This document shows, one piece after another, positions 61,053-64,000 of a stretch of DNA of 64,000 nucleotides; within the stretch, counting starts at the first letter, position 1, and each line of letters opens with the position of its first letter. Location of the stretch: contig JABLYX010000001.1 in the NCBI GenBank assembly GCA_018265615.1, positions 165,856 to 229,855 on the forward strand, in the 5' to 3' direction. The notes under the pieces were generated by a model. That model worked only from the letters and a program-made list of their open reading frames with translations. It did no database searches and was not told the origin of the DNA. This DNA comes from Lentisphaeria bacterium (GTDB lineage: Bacteria > Verrucomicrobiota > Lentisphaeria > Victivallales > Victivallaceae). The position numbers and the translations under genes are program-made.

Positions 61053-61096
61053 CCGCTTCCCGGCGGAGATGCGCAAAGCCCCCGCCGGAGAAGCGG
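61053..61096. terminator. GC-rich stem-loop between convergent genes
   Basis: CCGCTTCCCGGCGG (61053-61066) pairs with CCGCCGGAGAAGCGG (61082-61096) with one bulge. It lies 8 bp after the reductase stop and 27 bp before the stop of the opposite gene. No T-tract follows on either side. Confidence 0.4.
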
Positions 61097-61122
61097 CCTG
61101 AAACGGCATCATTTGCGACAAA

Positions 61123-62301
61123 TCAGGGTTGGGAAAAGGTGATGCCGTCCACGAAATCCTGCTTGAAGGCTTTATACTTTTTACCGTCGCGATAAAAGTA
61201 AACCGCCACGTCGTAGAAGTTGTAATTGCGATTGGTCTTCTTCATGATCTCAACTTCCGTCGGCTTGAAATCCAGTGTCTCTTCCGCTTTGGCGTCGAAG
61301 ATTTTCCAACCGTGGCCGCGTCGGAACCGGCTGCCGACCACAGGGAAAGAGAACTCTTTTTCTTCACCGGGAGCCAATGTGAAGTTTTCCGGGACATCGC
61401 TTTCAAGCGGAGGATAAATATAATAGACCATCACTTCACGCACCTCGAAATATGGGCCGTCGCTGGCCAAGTCGCTCAACAGCAGGTTTTCCTTGCGGAA
61501 ATCCTTGAATTCCAATGGCTGCGACGATACATTCTTCAGCCAGACGCGGAAACGCTTGCCGTTGACTGACTCCAACCTCAGGCGACACTTCAGCAGCTCG
61601 TTGCCGTCCAATACCGTTTCACCATGGTATACCGGCGGCGGCGCAGGAGGAAGAGGAGTTTCAAAAAAAGCCAATTGCCAAAACGGTTTTCCGGGATCTT
61701 TTATCTCTTTTGCATCGTACTCTTTCAGCGCATTGAGCCGCTGATAAATCTCCTGGGAGTACCCGTCATCGAGTTTGTAAATCAAAATCAATACACGGCG
61801 ATCTTTCATCAAGGTTACAAGAAAATCAAAAAAATTATCAAAGCGTTGTGTCATCGCCGAATAATTCAGCGATATATCAGAATACATACGACTTCCCATT
61901 CGATATTTTATAAGAGTGACAAGGTATTTTTTCAAGCCCTCTTGATTTGAGGGATATCTGGTGGAGTCTACAGGAATTTGATATGCCTCACAGGGTATTT
62001 CCTTTTTGTCGACCGACCGTATGATAATGACTCGATCCCTGATCTCCCAGGAATACTTTTTCCCGCAGAAACGATTCAATACCTCCTCAAGGCGCCCATT
62101 TTCAGGAGAAGGAGTGGTTGACGGATACTCTTCCGCCGATTCAAACAGAATGGATAATCCGGTACAGGTAATGATCGGCACCAGATAGCTGGTAAGCTGG
62201 TCATGGAAAGAAAAATCATATTCAATTTTCTGATCCAGGACATTTCCATGACCGGAAAGCGCAACAAAAGTCAAAAGTATTGCCGGCAGTATTTTTTTCA
62301 T
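61123..62301 (-). CDS. Exported protein with STN-like N-terminal region (paralogue A)
   Basis: The ATG at 62301 is preferred because it opens a signal peptide, KKILPAILLTFVALSGHG; an in-frame start at 62349 adds a second hydrophobic stretch. The 392-aa product has, after the signal peptide, a segment of about 80 residues with S-I-L-F-E and L-E-E-V-L-N-R-F-C-G-K-K-Y-S-W-E-I-R-D-R-V-I-I-I-R, which resembles the secretin/TonB short N-terminal domain. The rest is beta-rich, with F-E-V-R-E-V-M-V-Y-Y-I-Y-P-P-L-E-S-D-V-P-E-N-F. It is paralogous to the gene at 62520. GC content is lower than in the rest of the window. Confidence 0.65.
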   Translation of the reverse strand: MKKILPAILLTFVALSGHGNVLDQKIEYDFSFHDQLTSYLVPIITCTGLSILFESAEEYPSTTPSPENGRLEEVLNRFCGKKYSWEIRDRVIIIRSVDKKEIPCEAYQIPVDSTRYPSNQEGLKKYLVTLIKYRMGSRMYSDISLNYSAMTQRFDNFFDFLVTLMKDRRVLILIYKLDDGYSQEIYQRLNALKEYDAKEIKDPGKPFWQLAFFETPLPPAPPPVYHGETVLDGNELLKCRLRLESVNGKRFRVWLKNVSSQPLEFKDFRKENLLLSDLASDGPYFEVREVMVYYIYPPLESDVPENFTLAPGEEKEFSFPVVGSRFRRGHGWKIFDAKAEETLDFKPTEVEIMKKTNRNYNFYDVAVYFYRDGKKYKAFKQDFVDGITFSQP

Positions 62302-62519
62302 GGCTGTCGACGACAAAAGGGGCCATATATTTTTCATTGAATAAGCCAATCCAGATTGATTTTTTTACAAAAAACCGTCACGACGAATCTGATTCCCGCC
62401 GGCTTGCTCTGAAAAAGTTCGTCACCAATTAGGAATAGCACCGGAATGGAAGAGATTCAACCCTTCATACGATCATTTCGGCAAATTTGTTTCCATAAGT
62501 CATCATGGCATTGTATCAA
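62302..62519. other. Non-coding gap between the two paralogues
   Basis: About 218 bp of AT-richer sequence with no ORF of interest. I see no clear promoter, terminator or repeat in it; a short T-run at 62359-62366 is the only notable string. Confidence 0.4.
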
Positions 62520-63665
62520 TCATATATTACCAGTGAAGTCACGGCCTGATGTTTTATATCGTTTCCCATTTTCATCCTGAAAATATACGACAGGGCAATA
62601 TAGGTTATATTTCAATATCGGCTCCGGCAACGTTTCAGCATGATCGCCCGGCGAATAATCATACCCTTTTTCGCTTTCTCTGTACCATACCGGCTTTCCC
62701 TTATTCGACCTGAAGCGGCAACCTCGAAGCGGAAATTCAAACACTCTCTCCTCTTCCGCAGGTAATTCAAATGATTCCGGCAAATCAGAATCCATCGGGG
62801 GATAAAGCAAGTAGCTCCGGGGATATCGCATCCACTCGTTATCACAGGCTAAGTTGCTGATTATCAACCCATCTTTCTTGAAATTGCGAAAATAAAACGT
62901 ATCTTTCGACAGATTTTTGATTCTCAGGCAAAACATGCCGCCGGGCGTTAAGCTCAGCTTGCATTCCATTTGCGCCGCTCCATCCGCTACAGCCTTCCCC
63001 GCATATCTTTCTTCGCGCATTTCCTGATTTGGGAATATCACGATTCCCCAGAAAGGCAATTGAGGGTCTTTCACCCTTTGAAAATCGTAATTCGGATTGG
63101 TTTTCAATGCATTATATAGTTTCATGGAAGATTTCTCATCAATCTGATAGATCCAGCAAAGAGCCCTTTGATTCTGCAGCAAATCGCATAAATATGAGAA
63201 CAAAGACTGGTCTTTCTGGTCGGACTGCGTATAGTTCAGGCTTTTGGCCCGGATCCCATAGGAAAGCAATCGATATTGCCACAACCCGTTTAAAAAGAGA
63301 TCAAAACCGTGTCCTGGATTCTCTGCTTTCAAACCGTTCAGTTTAATGCCGTATGCACGGATTGGGCTTTCCCTGTTCGAATGTTGAATGATCAAAACAG
63401 TTTTATCCAGTTTCCATTGATACTCTTTTCCGCATAGCGCAGATAACACATCGGGCAGCTTTCCCGGAGAAGGAGCATCGAATTTCGGAGCATGCAATAA
63501 GTCGCCTTCCAAAATGATCGATACGCCGGTCTGTCCGATGATTTGTTCGCAATAGCTTTGTAATGAACCGGGTCCATCAAGGCAAACATCCTGCTCGAGA
63601 ATATCTCCGTAAGAAATCATGCACAGCCATAATACGATGAAAAAGATAAAGATTGGTTTTTTCAT
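62520..63665 (-). CDS. Exported protein with STN-like N-terminal region (paralogue B)
   Basis: A 381-aa protein with a signal peptide, MKKPIFIFFIVLWLCMISYG. Segments shared with paralogue A include L-P-D-V-L-S-A-L-C-G-K-E-Y-Q-W-K-L-D-K-T-V-L-I-I-Q, the S-L-N-Y-T-Q-S / S-L-N-Y-S-A-M region, K-D-P-x-x-P-F-W, and Y-P-P-x-x-S-D-x-P-E-x-F followed by a Glu-rich hinge and F-P-L-R-G-C-R-F-R. The pair probably came from a duplication. Base composition is much more AT-rich than the catabolic loci upstream. No function is recognised; a periplasmic partner of a secretion or uptake complex is possible. Confidence 0.68.
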   Translation of the reverse strand: MKKPIFIFFIVLWLCMISYGDILEQDVCLDGPGSLQSYCEQIIGQTGVSIILEGDLLHAPKFDAPSPGKLPDVLSALCGKEYQWKLDKTVLIIQHSNRESPIRAYGIKLNGLKAENPGHGFDLFLNGLWQYRLLSYGIRAKSLNYTQSDQKDQSLFSYLCDLLQNQRALCWIYQIDEKSSMKLYNALKTNPNYDFQRVKDPQLPFWGIVIFPNQEMREERYAGKAVADGAAQMECKLSLTPGGMFCLRIKNLSKDTFYFRNFKKDGLIISNLACDNEWMRYPRSYLLYPPMDSDLPESFELPAEEERVFEFPLRGCRFRSNKGKPVWYRESEKGYDYSPGDHAETLPEPILKYNLYCPVVYFQDENGKRYKTSGRDFTGNI

Positions 63666-63675
63666 AATTAATAGC

Positions 63676-64000
63676 CTATTGATTAATTTTGGTTACGACA
63701 TTCTCTAGAATTACTTTTTCGCTGAAAAGTGGTATGCGAATATCATGTTCTCTAACGAGATGATCTATTGTAATAATTTGATGTCCATTGCCCTCTTGAT
63801 GATCAGGGGACAAAAGCGCAGGTTGAAACATATCATTTAAGATATTGGATTTCAAATAAGGATGTCCTAATCCGGGATTTGGACTGCCGGGCCAGACATC
63901 TCGATCAAATGATTCAACAGCGCGAAGTCCTGTACATGCGGCAACCGGCATATGATCCCCCAATTGATACATTAACTTATAGTTGATATACCAAGCGTTA
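63676..64000 (-). CDS. C-terminal part of an unidentified protein, truncated by the window edge
   Basis: The frame is open from the window edge to the stop at 63676; the ATG at 63972 is internal, and upstream codons read N-A-W-Y-I-N-Y-K-L. About 107 residues are seen. A C-terminal S-P-D-H-Q-E-G-N-G-H-Q-I-I-T-I-D-H-L-V segment is faintly like the H-x9-D-G end of the pseudopilin family, so this could be a fourth DUF1559-like protein. It lies 10 bp upstream of paralogue B, so the two are probably co-transcribed. Confidence 0.45.
   Translation of the reverse strand, partial: NAWYINYKLMYQLGDHMPVAACTGLRAVESFDRDVWPGSPNPGLGHPYLKSNILNDMFQPALLSPDHQEGNGHQIITIDHLVREHDIRIPLFSEKVILENVVTKINQ

Noticed and set aside
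1..64000. CRISPR arrays, tRNA genes, insertion sequences, prophage genes
   Set aside because: No regularly spaced repeats, cloverleaf-type sequences, transposase or phage structural motifs were recognised on either strand.

Overview
This window looks like chromosomal DNA from a GC-rich, glycan-degrading Gram-negative bacterium, most likely of the Lentisphaerota (Victivallis-like). That assignment is an inference. It rests on prepilin-type DUF1559-like proteins sitting beside secreted glycan-active enzymes, the mix of arabinose, mannose and galactoside catabolism genes, LPS-type heptosyltransferase genes, and the absence of SusC/SusD pairs. No IS element, prophage, CRISPR array or tRNA was recognised. 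One structural RNA (RNase P RNA, rnpB) is clear.

Layout. 1-830: 3' part of a GH28 pectinase. 913-5904: a tight three-gene cassette (TerB_N/TerB_C protein, BrxD-like P-loop ATPase, Lhr/BrxHI-like helicase) that resembles a genome-defence or DNA-processing module. 5890-7738: glycerol-phosphate genes (GpsA-like dehydrogenase and a glycerophosphodiesterase). 7928-9594: DeoR regulator and aldose epimerase. 14302-9581 (minus): pseudopilin, clan GH-A-like glycosidase, esterase. 14552-21768 (plus): AraC regulator, NCS1-type permease with a tiny two-TM partner, a second AraC regulator, GH38 alpha-mannosidase and mannose-6-phosphate isomerase. 34933-21775 (minus): LacI regulator, pseudopilin, two large exported proteins, SSS symporter, araB-araD-araA and a membrane protein. 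35236-39201 (plus): a giant heparinase/alginate-lyase-like enzyme divergent from the LacI gene. 39201-39364: a 164-bp multi-hairpin element. 40018-39371: a DJ-1/PfpI-like protein. 43061-40202 (minus): ECF sigma factor, anti-sigma-like protein, exported protein, CsgG/FlgO-like protein. 43261-49512: esterase lipoprotein, GT-C-like membrane protein, rnpB, phosphoesterase, heptosyltransferase, exported protein. 49563-53770: tyrosine phosphatase, GH36 alpha-galactosidase, HdeD-like membrane protein, small M50-like protein. 59729-53752 (minus): GntR/LacI hybrid regulator, pseudopilin, 1406-aa exported YetA/PcRGLX-like enzyme. 59903-61045: an Fe-S aldo/keto reductase homologue. 61123-64000 (minus): two paralogous exported proteins and a truncated gene in a more AT-rich end.

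The recurring theme is a modular catabolic locus: a one-component regulator, a prepilin-like protein, then a large exported glycan-active enzyme, often translationally coupled. It occurs three times (AraC, LacI and GntR types). The ara locus adds a symporter and the complete bacterial arabinose isomerase pathway, giving a path from extracellular glycan to xylulose-5-phosphate. The GH38 locus similarly links mannoside cleavage to mannose-6-phosphate isomerisation. Intergenic regions carry many near-consensus sigma-70-type promoters with candidate operators for the local regulators.

The most system-like candidates are the 913-5904 cassette, the pseudopilin/enzyme modules, the NCS1 permease with small partner, and the ECF-to-CsgG-like operon. 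All functional calls come from reading motifs by eye, without database searches.
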